NCBI GenBank assembly: GCA_021521415.1
Contig: JAIQDT010000190.1
Span: 1,860,001 to 1,924,000 of the forward strand
Direction of reading: 5' to 3'
DNA: 64,000 bases
Source of the DNA: Bidens hawaiensis
Lineage: Eukaryota > Streptophyta > Magnoliopsida > Asterales > Asteraceae
Below the pieces are notes generated by a model. It was not told the DNA's origin. It saw only the letters and a program-made list of their open reading frames with translations, and made no database searches. The translations under genes were made by a program, and so were the position numbers. The first letter of the stretch is position 1, and each line of letters starts with the position of its first letter. Positions 48,496 through 60,954 of this stretch are shown in pieces.

Positions 48496-48585
48496 TTTTA
48501 GTATACTTGATGCATCGATGATTAAGATTACATGATCCCATGATGACCACTATGCGCCACCACTTCTAATATTCGTCTCAGGCAC

Positions 48586-48995
48586 CACCCAAATCAAGCC
48601 GAAGGGGCTTATATATAGGGTGTACCAGCGGCTAACCCACCACTCCTTCAACCTTACTTGGGTGTTTCCTTCGACTCCTATTAGATCAATGACACACAGG
48701 ACGACACACTATTTTCCACTACGAGGCATCATCCTCAAGCTTTACATCAGACATATTCATTTCGGATTGAAGGGGTTTATATATAGGGTGTACCAGCGGC
48801 TAACCCACCACTCCTTCAATCTTCCGCGAATATTACCCTCGGTAATTCTTGAATTCAATGTCTCACAGCTGCCACGCTAACTATAAGTCCCTAATTCCAG
48901 GTTTCGCTTCAGACATATTCAACTCGTGCCGAAGAGGTTTATATATAGGGTGTACCAGCGGCTAACCCACCACTTCTTCAACCTTTGTCGAATAT
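48586..48995 (-). repeat. Three large hairpins with the 39-nt loop, 3' UTR copies
   Basis: Hairpins lie at 48586-48664 (loop 48606-48644), 48753-48833 (loop 48774-48812) and 48915-48995 (loop 48936-48974). Each loop is 39 nt and nearly identical to 46362-46400. Stems differ: GAAGG/CCTTC in two, GAAGA/TCTTC in the third, with outer parts CACCCAA/TTGGGTG or ATATTC/GAATAT. They lie between the pol stop and the polypurine tract. An ORF at 48620-48880 spanning two of them is an artefact. Confidence 0.88.
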
Positions 48996-49438
48996 TTCTC
49001 TACACGAACCTTGAGTTCACGACTTCTAGTTACACAATAGCATATTGCTTATACACGTATACACCTGTGACCTTGATGTAATTATATTCCGGACTATAAT
49101 TACGAGCTCACCTTGTATCAATGTATAAGCTCTATTGTGTGCGGCTAGAAAATTTGACACGACACCACACACATACACACAACCATGCTCCATGAATGCA
49201 AGAATGAATGACAAATTTTTGGCTTAAATAATGTATAAATTTCCCCAAAATTCATATGATTGAGTAGATATGACTTGTGCTCCCAGCATGAGCCCTGAGT
49301 AGCCAAATTTGTGGATGCAAATAAAAGAATACTTATAAGCATAATAAGGCAACACGATATTCATTGAATAACACAATTATTTGATACATGCTGCAAATGT
49401 TATATTGACTTCTAGACAATAGATTACAAGAATAGAGA

Positions 49439-52400
49439 CTAAGAGAACAGATGAGGGTATTTCTCCTTCATTTGATCTTCGCGTTCCCATGTAAACTCGG
49501 GTCCGCGTTTGTTATTCCATCGAACATTCACAAGCGGTATGCGGCTACGCTTGGTCTTCTTGACCTCGCGATCCAAGATTTCGACGGGTTCTTCAACAAA
49601 AAGCAGATTGTCGTTAATTCGAACCTCGTCGACGGGAATGAGAAGGGCCTCGTCAACAAGACACTTCTTTAACTGCGAAACATGAAAAACATTGTGAACT
49701 CTACCGAGTTCCGGCGGCAGCTCAAGACGATAGGCAACTGGTCCGATCCTTTCAAGGATTTTGAATGGTCCAACATACCTAGGAGCGAACTTTCCCTTCT
49801 TCCCGAAACGGACTACGCCCTTCCAGGGGGAAACTTTCAGCAGAACACGGTCACCAACTTGAAACTCGAGTGGCTTGCGTCGTTTGTCTGCGTAGTACTT
49901 ATGCCGACAACGGGCGTCTTTGAGTCGCTGTTGAATGATAGCGATTTGATCGGTTGTTTCCTGTATTAGTTCCGGGCCGATGATCTGTGAATCCCCGGTC
50001 TCGGACCAACACAAGGGTGAGCGACACTTGCGACCGTAAAGAGCTTCAAACGGCGCGCATTTAATAGAAGAGTGGTAACTATTGTTGTAAGAAAATTCTG
50101 CCAGCGGCAGATGAGCTTCCCAACTATTACCGAATTCAAGGATACAAGCTCTCAACATGTCCTCTAGGGTTTGTATGGTCCTCTCGCTCTGCCCATCAGT
50201 TTCTGGATGATAGGAAGAGCTAAGCTTCACACTTGTCCCAAAGGCCTTTTGCAAAGATTTCCAGAACCTGGAAGAAAAACTGCTGTCGCGATCAGACGTA
50301 ATGCCCTTAGGCACACCATGACGGGAAACGATCTCACGAATGTATATCCGCGCCAACTTTTCCGTAGTGTAGTCCTCACGAACCGGGATAAAGTGAGCGG
50401 ATTTAGTTAGAATGTCCACAATAACCCAAATTGAGTCATGACCGCTAGGCGTCCGCGGTAGCTTGGTGATGAAATCCATAGCTAACTCTTCCCACTTCCA
50501 CTGAGGAATAATAGGTTGCTGAAGCAGCCCAGACGGCCTTCGATGCTCTGTCTTGACTCGCGAACAAGTCAAACATCTCATCACGTATAAAGCGATGTCT
50601 TTCTTCATCCCGGGCCACCAATAATGAGGTTTAAGATCTTGATACATTTTGCTGCTGCCGGGATGAATCGAGTATCTGGACTTGTGGGCTTCACTTAGAA
50701 TAAGCGTTCGAAGAGGCTCAGAGTTTGGGATCCATGCTCGATCAAGAAAATAGAGGATGCCGTCCAACTTGGTTTCGAATTTCTGTTCGGCTCCACACGA
50801 CAAAACGCCCTTGAGATCTCCATTCACAAGCGCCTGATTCTGAGCTTCGCGAATTAAGGAGGGAAGATTGGATTGAATTTTAATAGAGTGCAGCTGGGTC
50901 CTTTCTTTACGACTCAATGCGTCAGCCACCACATTAGCCTTTCCCGGGTGGTAGCGGATTTCACAATCGTAATCGCTGAGAAGTTCGACCCAGCGTCGCT
51001 GCCTCATGTTCAACTCTTTCTGATGGAGGATGTGCTGCAAGCTCTTGTGGTCGGTATAGATGACACACTTCGTGCCGTACAGGTAGTGTCTCCAGATTTT
51101 TAAGGCAAACACCACAGCACCCAACTCGAGGTCATGCGTGGCGTAGTTCTTTTCGTGCACCTTGAGTTGTCGAGAAGCGTAAGCGATGACCTTCCCTCGT
51201 TGCATTAAAACGCAACCGAGGCCTTGATTTGAAGCATCGCAATAAACGGTAAAGTCATCGTCACCTTCCGGAAGCGATAGAATCGGTGCACGGCAAAGTT
51301 TATTCTTCAGAGTTTGGAAGGCTTCCTCTTGATCTCGTCCCCACACGAAGGGTTCTCCCTTCTGAGTCAGAGTGGTCAAAGGCAAGGCAATCCTGGAGAA
51401 GTTTGAGATAAATCGGCGGTAGTAACCAGCCAATCCAAGAAATGAACGGATTTCGGTAGGTGTTTTAGGCGCTACCCAATTTCTGATGGCTTCTACCTTG
51501 GCAGGGTCGACGTGTATGCCGTCGACATTGATAACATGTCCCAAGAATTGAACTTCCTTTAGCCAAAATTCGCACTTGGAGAACTTGGCATATAGTTGTT
51601 CCTTCCTGAGAAGCTCCAAAATAAGCCTGAGATGAAGCTCATGATCGGTCCTCGAACGAGAATAAATGAGAATATCGTCTATGAAAACAATGACAAACTG
51701 GTCGAGATATGGACGGCAAACGCGATTCATCAGATCCATGAAAATGGCGGGGGCATTGGTCATTCCAAAAGGCATAACCATGAACTCGTAATGACCGTAA
51801 CGAGTTCGGAACGCAGTTTTCGGGATATCCTCTTCCAGAACACGCAATTGATGGTAACCAGAACGCAGATCGATCTTAGAGAAAAACGTAGCACCCTGAA
51901 GCTGATCAAAGAGATCATCAATTCTCGGTAACGGGTACCGGTTTTTGATGGTCAGTTTATTAAGCTCCCGATAGTCAATGCACATACGGAAAGTCCCATC
52001 CTTCTTTTTGACGAAGAGTACTGGGGCTCCCCATGGAGACGAGCTAGGGCGAATGAATCCCTTGCCAAGAAGTTCTTGAAGCTGATTCGATAATTCTTGA
52101 AGTTCCAGCGGAGCTAGACGATAAGGAGACTTAGCAACAGGGAGAGCACCAGGAATAAGATCGATACGAAATTCCACCTGCCTGCTAGGAGGAAGTCCAG
52201 GCAGCTCATCGGGAAAAACATCAGAAAATTCACGCACGACAGGGAAGTCCTGCAGTCTCTTGACTTTGGATTCCTTGAGAGTAACACGGGCTAGAAATGC
52301 GGGATACTTCTTTTGAAGGTACCGACTGGCTTTTAAGCAAGAAACGATTCTTAGGCATCCACCCGACCTATCCCCTTGAATGGTTAGAATTTCACCAGAA

Positions 52401-53788
52401 GACAGAGGGATACGAATAAGTTTCTCGGCGCAGATTACTTCCGCGCGATTGCTAGACAGCCAGTCCATTCCCACAACTAGATCGAAGCTTCCAAGACGAA
52501 AAGGTATAAGGTCAATACTGAACGATGTGGTGACAAGAGTAAGGGTGCAATATCGAATGACAGACCTCACTTGTGTGGACTCTCCACTAGCAAGTTCAAC
52601 AACCAAGGCAGGTTCCAACTCGGAAATTTTTAATTTCAGCAAAGGAACCAATTCGCAAGAGACAAAACTCCTATCAGCTCCTGTATCAAATAGGACAGAC
52701 ACCCAATTGTTGTTAAGAGTAAACGTACCAGTAATAACATCGGGGTTTTGGCGTGCTTCGGCAGCTCCAATGGTGAAGGCCCTCCCGCGAGCCGGAGGAA
52801 CGTTGGTGACGCGAGGGCATCGATTTCTGTAATGGTCCATCGCGCCACACTCGAAGCAGCCTCGAGCAGGGTTAGGCTGAGGGTTAGCATTCCCCACAGC
52901 CAATTGGTTGCCAGGACTCCTGCAGCGCTCCACCAGGTGTCCGAATCGTCCACAATTTGTGCACTTGCGGCACAACTCACTTGTTGGGTGATGATAAGAA
53001 CATAAGTTGCACTTGGGATGCGGCCCAGTATATTCCTTTCTCGGTCTTCCCTGGACTGTTGCGGCTGAAACGGGGGCCATGGAGTTGATAGGCGTAGCAC
53101 CAGTGATCGCAGTTAAGTAGGTCGCTTTCCGCTTCCTATTGTTCCCCTTTTTCGCTTTCCCATCGGAAGATTTGCCCTTATCCTGATGCAAAACACCGGA
53201 CCTGAGCTGTTCCCTGGTCAAACGGGCAGTGAGATCGATCACTGCCTTAAGTGTAGTGGGGTCAACTGCAACCGCAATGCCCCTCATAGAGTCCGGAAGA
53301 CCGCTGATGTATTGCTCGACAGCGCGAGAAGCTGGGGTAACCATGTGGGGCACCAATAGGGAGAGTTCATGAAATCTCTCCGTGTACTTCATGTGATCGG
53401 CGCCCTTCATCGTGTGCGCCCTAAACTCAGCCTCCAATTTCTGGAGTTCGGTTCTCGGAACGAACTCCTGCGTGACTAGCTCAACAAACTCGGCCCAGGG
53501 CAAGGCTAAGACCGCGTCTCGCCCCCTGGTTCTAATCTCGATATTCCACCACGTGAGAGCCCGTTTGTGGAACATACTCGCCGCGAATTTGACCCTGAGT
53601 TCATCCGGGCAAGAGCACATGTTGAATGAAGCTTCGACTTTCTCGAACCACTGGAGAAGACCAGCAGCTCCCTCGGATCCATTAAAGCTCGTAGGCCCAG
53701 TGTTAGTAAAAGCCTTATAGAGCCTGTCGGCCTGAAGAGTAGGATTCGGTTCTGGGGCTTGTGGCGCGCCCGAGGTTCCTTCTTGCCT
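49439..53788 (-). CDS. Tekay-3 Gag-Pol, N-terminus missing
   Basis: The frame is open from 53788 to the stop at 49439-49441; first in-frame Met 53620 gives 1393 residues. Counting from it: gag core at 10-140 ([13 protein letters not shown]), knuckles [14 protein letters not shown] and [14 protein letters not shown], protease DTG from residue 312, RT FIDD with catalytic Asp 648 and 649, RNase H ([10 protein letters not shown]), integrase zinc region ([19 protein letters not shown]) and core ([25 protein letters not shown]), tail [16 protein letters not shown] to KYPHLFS. A TAA at 53789-53791 closes this frame upstream, but another frame is open to the Tekay-4 border, suggesting a one-base slip in the run at 53759-53761. 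All catalytic residues I can check are present. Confidence 0.93.
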   Translation of the reverse strand, partial: RQEGTSGAPQAPEPNPTLQADRLYKAFTNTGPTSFNGSEGAAGLLQWFEKVEASFNMCSCPDELRVKFAASMFHKRALTWWNIEIRTRGRDAVLALPWAEFVELVTQEFVPRTELQKLEAEFRAHTMKGADHMKYTERFHELSLLVPHMVTPASRAVEQYISGLPDSMRGIAVAVDPTTLKAVIDLTARLTREQLRSGVLHQDKGKSSDGKAKKGNNRKRKATYLTAITGATPINSMAPVSAATVQGRPRKEYTGPHPKCNLCSYHHPTSELCRKCTNCGRFGHLVERCRSPGNQLAVGNANPQPNPARGCFECGAMDHYRNRCPRVTNVPPARGRAFTIGAAEARQNPDVITGTFTLNNNWVSVLFDTGADRSFVSCELVPLLKLKISELEPALVVELASGESTQVRSVIRYCTLTLVTTSFSIDLIPFRLGSFDLVVGMDWLSSNRAEVICAEKLIRIPLSSGEILTIQGDRSGGCLRIVSCLKASRYLQKKYPAFLARVTLKESKVKRLQDFPVVREFSDVFPDELPGLPPSRQVEFRIDLIPGALPVAKSPYRLAPLELQELSNQLQELLGKGFIRPSSSPWGAPVLFVKKKDGTFRMCIDYRELNKLTIKNRYPLPRIDDLFDQLQGATFFSKIDLRSGYHQLRVLEEDIPKTAFRTRYGHYEFMVMPFGMTNAPAIFMDLMNRVCRPYLDQFVIVFIDDILIYSRSRTDHELHLRLILELLRKEQLYAKFSKCEFWLKEVQFLGHVINVDGIHVDPAKVEAIRNWVAPKTPTEIRSFLGLAGYYRRFISNFSRIALPLTTLTQKGEPFVWGRDQEEAFQTLKNKLCRAPILSLPEGDDDFTVYCDASNQGLGCVLMQRGKVIAYASRQLKVHEKNYATHDLELGAVVFALKIWRHYLYGTKCVIYTDHKSLQHILHQKELNMRQRRWVELLSDYDCEIRYHPGKANVVADALSRKERTQLHSIKIQSNLPSLIREAQNQALVNGDLKGVLSCGAEQKFETKLDGILYFLDRAWIPNSEPLRTLILSEAHKSRYSIHPGSSKMYQDLKPHYWWPGMKKDIALYVMRCLTCSRVKTEHRRPSGLLQQPIIPQWKWEELAMDFITKLPRTPSGHDSIWVIVDILTKSAHFIPVREDYTTEKLARIYIREIVSRHGVPKGITSDRDSSFSSRFWKSLQKAFGTSVKLSSSYHPETDGQSERTIQTLEDMLRACILEFGNSWEAHLPLAEFSYNNSYHSSIKCAPFEALYGRKCRSPLCWSETGDSQIIGPELIQETTDQIAIIQQRLKDARCRHKYYADKRRKPLEFQVGDRVLLKVSPWKGVVRFGKKGKFAPRYVGPFKILERIGPVAYRLELPPELGRVHNVFHVSQLKKCLVDEALLIPVDEVRINDNLLFVEEPVEILDREVKKTKRSRIPLVNVRWNNKRGPEFTWEREDQMKEKYPHLFS

Positions 53789-54128
53789 TAGGTTGTTGTC
53801 ACACCCTCAAAATCCACTAACGGAGTTTTACCGTCAGAGGGTGTGAACTGGCAGGATCGGAATCATTAGTTATAATCAAACCAAAGAAAAACGTTTAAAT
53901 GAAAGTAAGTGCGGAAGCGTAAAACCTTAATTCAAAAGTTGCGTCACGCAGGACGACTTAAAACCAAATGTAACTGTTAAAATTAAGTTTGCAGAATAAA
54001 AGTGTTTTCATTAATGCATGCTCCTAAACCGCGCGCCCGCCTCGGCTACCTGAGAATAACATACTAAAAGTGTCAACACAAGGTTGGTGAGTTCACAAGT
54101 TAAATAAGATAAATCGTTTAGCGTTTTG

Positions 54129-54310
54129 CGTAACCTCGTTACGGCGTTTCAGTGTTGCGTAACCCCGTTACGACGTTTGAGTGTGTAACCACGTTACAGC
54201 GTTTGAGTGTGTAACCACGTTACAGCGTTTGAGTGTGTAACCACGTTACAGCGTTTAAGTGTGTAACCACGTTACAGCGTTTAAGTGTGTAACCACGTTA
54301 CAGCGTTTAA
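54129..54310 (-). repeat. 26-bp tandem repeat of small hairpins
   Basis: Five units at 54185, 54211, 54237, 54263 and 54289 have an exact 26-bp period and contain GTAAC-CAC-GTTAC; two diverged units precede them with loops CTC and CCC. Repeated in the 5' LTR at about 62819-63000. Confidence 0.9.
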
Positions 54311-56184
54311 GTGTTTTGCATTACCAGATAGTGTTATGTCAAATTATATATCGATAGGTAGCTAATCTATACAACAAGTATCGCTAAGTGGTTCGCGACC
54401 GAAGCTGACTGTTTATCAAGTGCCCGTCACCAGGTCCTCCAGACCATGGTAAGTGTTAGCCAAAATTTACACCCACTCAACCTCCAGTTGAGCTTAGCGT
54501 CGGGTGGGGTTTGTCAAACCCAGTAGTACTACCCAAAAGTGACTCGCTATTCCAAATATTAACCGGTCCGATGTGTGGGACTTCAAATGTTACGTATGCC
54601 GCTTAGCCTTTACAAGTGATATATAATTTATAACAAAATCTTTCATATGCGTTTATCTTAGAAAATATGTTTATCGGAGTATGTTATCTCCCCCAAGTGA
54701 AAAACGTTTGAAAACAGTTTAAGAGTGGGGTAAGTGAACTCACTGTTTGCGGAGAATATCCGATCTAGATCACCGAGTGATGGCGTCGTAGAAAACTCTC
54801 TAGCGTTCTAAAATAACAAAGAGATTTTCTAAGTATCGGAATGTTTAACGAGTCTCTAGACTCGGCACATAATACCTATGCACGTAACATGTTTCGTGTT
54901 TCGTTTGTGAATCGTGTGTGACTTAAACAAGTAAAATTGTGATACGATACATGAGTGAGCAATTACTTTCGTGTCACGTACTAATAATGTATATCACTAG
55001 CAATTATTCCCGTAAGGGCATTTTGGTCAACAAACAAAGACTAACTAACCATTATTCCCCATAAGGGCAATTTGGTCAATTCATGGCAATCAACTAACAA
55101 CTATTCCCCGCAAGGGTATTTTGGTCAAAATACAACAATTTTATAAAAACTATCATATTTCATGCATTCCTATACAACTCAGCAGCTAGTTTCGTTATGA
55201 CAGAATTTCTACTTGAAAGATTGCACTAGTTCACCGATCATAACGTCTCAATTAATTCACCAAAAATCACCACAGAAGCATACATATCTTAGGTTTCCAG
55301 AACATATTTCATCTTATTTTTATTCCACATATTTTTCTTATAATGACCAAAACATTACAGCAAACTCATATCAGTCAGATTCATGCGCAACAGAATGTTA
55401 TTTACAATTCCCGTTAAACGAAAAATCCAATAAATGCAAGACCACTTGGGTTTGGTTCCTAACTCAGTGAGTCAACCTCCAGAAGTGGAACCAACCCAAT
55501 TGGTCTCGTAGTTCATGAGATATAACATTTACAACATAACCTAACAGCAGGTCTAACAGCTCAGCTTTGCATCACGTTTTTGTAAAATCATAAAAGTATA
55601 CTTCCACTTATCCAAAAATTACGAATTTATACTTCATAGAAACTAGACTCAACCTAGTTTACTGCAGTACCCACAATCTCAATCAATTTTCACGTTTACA
55701 CTTCGTTACAGTCAGTTAAACATCGTATATACGTTCTGTCCAGAATCTGTTCACATCAAAACTCATCATAATAACAATCTATGAACTATCATGCATCCAT
55801 ATAACCCTCTAGACACTATAACTACTATCCATGCATATCAATCACACAATACATACAAGATTAGGGTTTTATTTGAACTCACAATCAAGGACACAACAAT
55901 TAACATGCAATACTATCAAACTAGTTATCAATCATCATCAATTAAATCAAGAATCACATGAATATCATAATACCAAGAAATCAGCCATAAAGGTTTACAA
56001 TTAAACATAGAGGATACATAGAATAGTTGTGTATACCTTCCTAGCACCTTAATCTTCAATCAAACTTGAAAGATCTTGATTGTGTGTGTGTGTATATTAA
56101 TCGATCTCAAGGAAATAAAGGGAGGGGATGGCTGCCGATTTTTGTAGGGGAATAGGTAGGAGGTTAGGGTTTAGGTTTACCATG

Positions 56185-56192
56185 TATTTATA
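56185..56192 (-). promoter_or_regulatory. Tekay-4 LTR TATA box
   Basis: TATAAATA on the minus strand, about 400 bp into the LTR. If used, about 2.3 kb of LTR becomes RNA leader, including the hairpin repeats. Confidence 0.55.
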
Positions 56193-56225
56193 AAGGAATA
56201 TGTTACACTTTGGCCCCTCAACTCC

Positions 56226-56333
56226 TAAGTATTACTTTTTCTAGAACATTCTATCATAACTTGCACATTAAGTTAACATTAAGTATTACTTTTTCTAGAA
56301 CATTCTATCATAACTTGCACATTAAATTAACAT
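56226..56333 (-). repeat. 54-bp tandem duplication in Tekay-4 U3
   Basis: AAGTATTACTTTTTCTAGAA and the following bases repeat at 56226-56279 and 56280-56333, nearly identical. The matching part of the 5' LTR is outside the window. Confidence 0.85.
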
Positions 56334-56590
56334 GACAATAATATTATCACATAACACATAATCCTAACACATAATTATCACATAATTAGTGTTTTAGTGT
56401 TTTTCGTTTATTCATCAATCGTTTGCGTTTCGGTGCAAATCCCGAAAGACTACTACACATGTAGTAAGTGTTAAGCGTCATTTAAACCCTAGTTTAAATG
56501 TAATGAGGTTTGCGTTTAGATTCAATAATCTAAAGTTTGAATTGACGGAGTTGCGTTAACGGAGTTAACCTGAAATTGACGATTGTCACA

Positions 56591-56722
56591 TCATTCCCAT
56601 GTTAAAGAATTTTCGTCCCGAAAATTTGAGTCAAGTCGTGATGAGTGTCTGAAAAAGTAAGAAAAATTTTCAGTTTGTCATATCATCCCCTAGTAGAAAG
56701 AAATTTCGTCCCGAAATTTAAT
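56591..56722 (-). promoter_or_regulatory. Doubled polypurine and hairpin module of Tekay-4
   Basis: The unit hairpin plus purine run plus ATGAT occurs twice: AATTTTCG-GGA-CGAAAATT near 56607-56629 next to the LTR, and AATTTCG-GGA-CGAAATT near 56702-56720 next to pol. The inner one is followed by the better purine run (ACTAGGGGATGAT), so a second LTR start near 56683 cannot be excluded. Confidence 0.7.
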
Positions 56723-58818
56723 TCATACCTCCGGTGATTTCTGACGGTTTGCCGGGTTTCGCGGTTTTCTATGTTTGGTCAGCCCTTCAAAAAGGTGAGG
56801 ATACTTTTTCATCATTTGATTCTCGCGTTCCCACGTGAACTCCGGTCCACGTCTCGAGTTCCAATGAACTTTAACAATTGGAATTTTGCTGTGCTTGAGC
56901 GTTTTGGTTTCCCAATCCAAAACCTCAACTGGTTCTTCAACGAAGCGTAACTGTTCATCAACTTGTAGTTCCTCCAAAGGGACTACTTGAGTTTCATTGG
57001 ATAGGCATGTGAAAAACATTGTGTACACTACTGAGTTCTGCTGGTAAGTCCAGTCGGTACGCCACTGGACCAACGCGTTCCGTTATCCGATAAGGACCAA
57101 CATATCGTGGGTTGAGTTTGTTTCGCTTTCCAAAGCGAACCACACCTTTCCAAGGTGAGACTTTGAGTAACACTCGATCGTTTACTTGAAATTCGAGAGG
57201 TTTTCGGCGCTTGTCAGCTTAACTCATTTGGCGATCACGTGCTGCTGCCATGCGGTTTCGGATTTGAACAATCTTTTCCGAAGTTTCCAGTACCAGTTCT
57301 GGACCAGTGATTTGGCTGTCACCCACCTCTGCCCAGCAGAGCGGTGATCGACACTTCCGTCCGTCTAGTGCTTCAAACGGTGCTGCGTTAATACTTGCGT
57401 GGTAGCTGTTATTATACGAAAACTCTACCAAAGGTAAGTGGGGTTCCCAACTTTTTCCGAAATCCAACACGCATGCACGCAACATGTCCTCCTGGGTCTG
57501 AATAGTCCGTTCACTTTGCCCATCCGTCTGAGGATGGTATGCTGTACTCATATCGAGACGGGTGCCCAGTGCGCTTTGCAGCGACTTCCAAAAGTGCGAG
57601 GTGAAACGAGAATCTCGATCGGAAATGATCGAGACAGGCACTCCGTGTCTAGACACCACTTCTTTCATGTATACGCGAGTTAGTCTTTCCATTTTGTCCG
57701 TTTCCTTAATTGCTAGGAAGTGTGCCGATTTAGTCAACCGGTCAACGATCACCCAGATGGTATCGCATCCCGTCGGTGTCTTAGGCAAACCCGTAATAAA
57801 GTCCATTGAGATGTGCTCCCATTTCTACATTGGGAGTTCCGGTTGTTGCAGTAGACCAGATGGTTTCTGGTATTCTATCTTGACTCTGGCACAAGTCAAG
57901 CATTTGCTCACGTAGGTGGCAATGTCGGCTTTCATGTTCGGCCACCTGTAAAGTGCCTTTAAATCATGATACATTTTATCTGAGCCAGGGTGGATAGAAT
58001 ATCGGGACTTATGAGCTTCGTCCATCACTAGAGTTCTCAACTCTCCGTATCGTGGAACCCAAATCCGGTTCTCAAAATATCGGACCCCGTTCGATTTGGT
58101 TTCAAGTTGTTTGTCCATGCCCCGCATGAGTTCTGATGGAAGATTATCATCTTTCAATGCTTCAAGTTGTGCATCGCGAATCTGGTCGGGTAAGCTAGCA
58201 TGAATTGTGAGTTGCAATGCTCGTACTCGTCTGGGTTTATCGGTTTCTTTTCTACTGAGTGCGTCGGCCACTACATTGGCCTTGCCAGGGTGGTACTTGA
58301 TGGCACAATCATAATCCTTAAGCAACTCGACCCAACGACGCTGTCGCATGTTCAGCTCCCTTTGATCGAAGATATGCTGGAGACTCTTGTGGTCGGTGTA
58401 TATGGTAAACTTGGTACCGTACAAGTAATGCCTCCATATCTTTAGGGCAAATACCACAGCTCCGAGTTCCAAATCATGAGTCGTGTAGTTCTTCTCGTGA
58501 ATCCGTAGTTGTCGAGAGGCATAGGCTATAACCTTCTCGAGTTAGATCAGCACACAACCGAGACCTTGTATAGATGCGTCACAGTGTACCTCAAAATTTT
58601 CCGTTCCCTCGGGGAGGGCTAAAATAGGGGCGCTACAAAGCTTGGTTTTCAACAGTTGAAAAGCGGATTCTTGCGCGTCACCCCAGTTGTAATTAGTGCC
58701 TTTTGTGAGTCAAAGCAGTGAGGGGTTGAGCAATCTTTGAAAATCCCTCGATGAAACGCTGGTAGTAGCCGGCCAGTCCTAGGAATTGCCGCACCTCAGT
58801 CGGAGTCTTAGGTGCTTC
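56723..58818 (-). pseudogene. Tekay-4 Pol C-terminal part: RNase H, integrase, tail
   Basis: Open pieces are 58472-57825 (RNase H end, [16 protein letters not shown]; integrase zinc region [19 protein letters not shown]), 57806-57219 ([26 protein letters not shown]) and 57073-56723 (tail [24 protein letters not shown]). A stop where the other copies have Trp separates the first two at about 57824, a stop lies at 57219, and a frameshift with a small deletion lies near 57020. The RNase H start between 58472 and 58818 is frameshifted. No functional product can be read. Confidence 0.88.
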
Positions 58819-60954
58819 CTAGTTTTTGATGGCCTCTACCTTACCGGGATCGACATGGATACCATTCTCGTTGATCACATGTCCTAAAAAGTGAACCTCG
58901 CGAAGCCAAAATTCACATTTCGAGAGTTTAGCATACAGTTGTTCCTTCTTCAGTAGTTCCAGAATTATCCTTAAGTGCTCTTCGTGGTCAGTCTCGTTCT
59001 TGGAATAGACGAGAATATCATCGATGAAAACAATCACGAACTTGTCGAGGTACGCCTTGCATACTCGATTCATGAGATCCATAAATACGGCTGGTGCGTT
59101 GGTTAGGCCAAAAGGCATAACTGAAAACTCGTAGTGACCATACCGTGTTCTGAAAGCCGTCTTTGAAATATCATCTTCGCGCACTCTCAGCTGGTGGTAA
59201 CCGGATCGTAGATCGATCTTCGAGTAGTAACTCGATCCCTGAAGCTGGTCAAACAAATCATCAATTCGGGGTAAAGGATAACGGTTCTTGACCGTCACCT
59301 TGTTAAATTCCCGGTAGTCGATGCACATTCGGAAAGTCCCGTCTTTTTTTCGGACAAACAAGACAGGGGCTCCCCATGGCAATGAGCTAGGTCGGATAAA
59401 ACCTTTATCCAACAAATCTTGCAACTGAGTGGACAACTCCTGAAGTTCCGCCGGTGCGAGTCGATACGGGGCTCGTGCTATGGGTGCTGCACCGGGTGTC
59501 AACTCGATCTGAAATTCGACTTGACGAATAGGAGGGAGTCCAGGTAAATCCTCCGGGAAAACTTCCGGTATGTCTTCAATTCGTTTCTCCTCCGCGGGTT
59601 TCTCAACAATCTGCGCCAAAATTGCCGGATGACCCTTTCGTAAATACTTCGGTGCCTTCATAAGGGTAATGACGCTGGTGGTCATGCCGCTTCTCTCGCC
59701 TCGGACCGAAATGATCTCGCCAGAAGGGGTGGTAATATGGACTATCTTATCATGGCATATAATCTCCGCTCGGTTCTCAGATAACCAGTCCATGCCGACA
59801 ACGACATCGAAACTACTAAGCGTAAAAGGAATAAGGTCGATGTCAAAGACATGACCTGACAGTTTCAACTTACATCCCGCAAGTATATGAGTTGTTACTA
59901 CAGTTTTACCGTTAGCTAATTCAACAGGAAACTTAGCGTCTAACGGGGTTGGAGTAAGGTTTAAAAGTTGGCTAAAGGCCTTTGACACAAAACTCCTATC
60001 AGCTCCAGTGTCAAACAAAACAGAAGCAAAACAATCGTTTACAGGGAACTTACCAGACACCACATGCGGATCTCTGCGGGCTTGACCTGATCCAATCACA
60101 AACGCTCTTCCTTTGCCATTTCCTCCACCGTTACTGCCACTTCCATTACCCCTATTATTGTCATTCTGTTTCAGCTTGGGGCAATCTTTCCGGAAATGAC
60201 CTTCCTGTCCACATTCAAAACATCCCTTAGTCGTCATCGGTGGCTTAGGAGCACCCTTCGCCGCAAGGTCAACTCTACATTCCTTCGCTTGGTGACCTAT
60301 CTTTCCGCATCTTTGACACTTGACACGGTCACACTGACCAACATGATGATAGTTGCACCTATTGCACTTTGGATATCTCCCAGCATATCCGCTCGAACCC
60401 TGCCCGCTACCGTTGTTATTGTTGTTGTGACTTTGATTGTTAAAGCTCCGAGTGAATTCGGGCTTACGGTAGTGTTGTTGCGGTGGGAGGTTCGAGGATG
60501 AGGATCTGGTGTTGTCAAACTTCCTCTTTCCGCTGCTCGGGTTGCTGTTGCTGTTGTTGTCATTACTCGGGTTGTCACGGGCCTTAGTGGTTGAACCCCT
60601 AGGTGGTAACGCACCTTGGGCCACTGCTTGATCCGTCAGTTTGTGAGCTAACCGGATCGCTTGTTGTATCGTGGCTGGTCTGGAAGACGTCACCATTCCC
60701 TGAATCTGCGGTGCTAACCCATCAATGTACATTTCAATCCTCTTACTCGGCGGATCTACCATCCGTGGACACATCACCGCTAACTCGTGAGAACGGGTAG
60801 TGTAGGCTTCGATTTCCGAACCCACCATCTTCAATGACCAAAATTCCGACTCCAACTTTGAAATCTCCTCCCTCGGACAATACTCTTCTCGCATCAAGTC
60901 TTTGAACTCCTCTCAGTTCATAGCGTTAGCTAGTTCCAATCCAAGAATTTGCAC
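58819..60954 (-). pseudogene. Tekay-4 Gag remainder, protease and RT
   Basis: Open from 60897 to 58819 (692 residues): gag C-part ([17 protein letters not shown]), Asn/Ser-rich linker, knuckles [14 protein letters not shown] and [14 protein letters not shown], protease [11 protein letters not shown] and RT with FIDDILVYS. It ends at a TAG near 58819 where related copies have Trp. Upstream a TGA (about 60914) also stands in place of Trp. The first half of the gag core is missing: at 60947-60962 the octamer GTGCAAAT is present twice in tandem and joins the upstream ORF directly to mid-gag. Confidence 0.9.

Larger units (their letters stand above)
46012..53797 (-). mobile_element. Tekay-3: Ty3/gypsy chromovirus interrupted in gag by Tekay-4
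   Basis: Right to left: Gag-Pol lacking its N-terminus, a 970-bp untranslated region with three large hairpins, polypurine tract and a complete 3' LTR. The gag N-terminus, leader and 5' LTR lie beyond Tekay-4, outside the window. It sits in the Tekay-2 5' LTR. Apart from a possible one-base slip near 53760, the visible coding part is open. Confidence 0.9.
53798..56590 (-). repeat. Tekay-4 3' LTR, complete
   Basis: The 2793-bp LTR runs on the minus strand from TGTGACAATCGTCA (56590) to GAGGGTGTGACA (53798). TATAAATA on the minus strand lies at 56185-56192. Leader-side structures: seven GTAAC/GTTAC hairpins (54129-54310), GGTTTGTCAAACC (54508-54520) and GTAGTACTAC (54523-54532). A block with AAGGGCATTTTGGTCAA is present three times in about 55010-55130. 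A short ORF at 55213-55470 shows no recognisable feature. Confidence 0.9.

Noticed and set aside
48606..48980. TATATATA in the 39-nt loops as promoters
   Set aside because: On the sense strand a TATATAAA string is present, but all copies lie in fixed loops and three are downstream of pol, so structure explains them better.
54129..54310. CRISPR-like direct repeats
   Set aside because: Units follow each other without unique spacers, contain a small palindrome and lie in a plant LTR.
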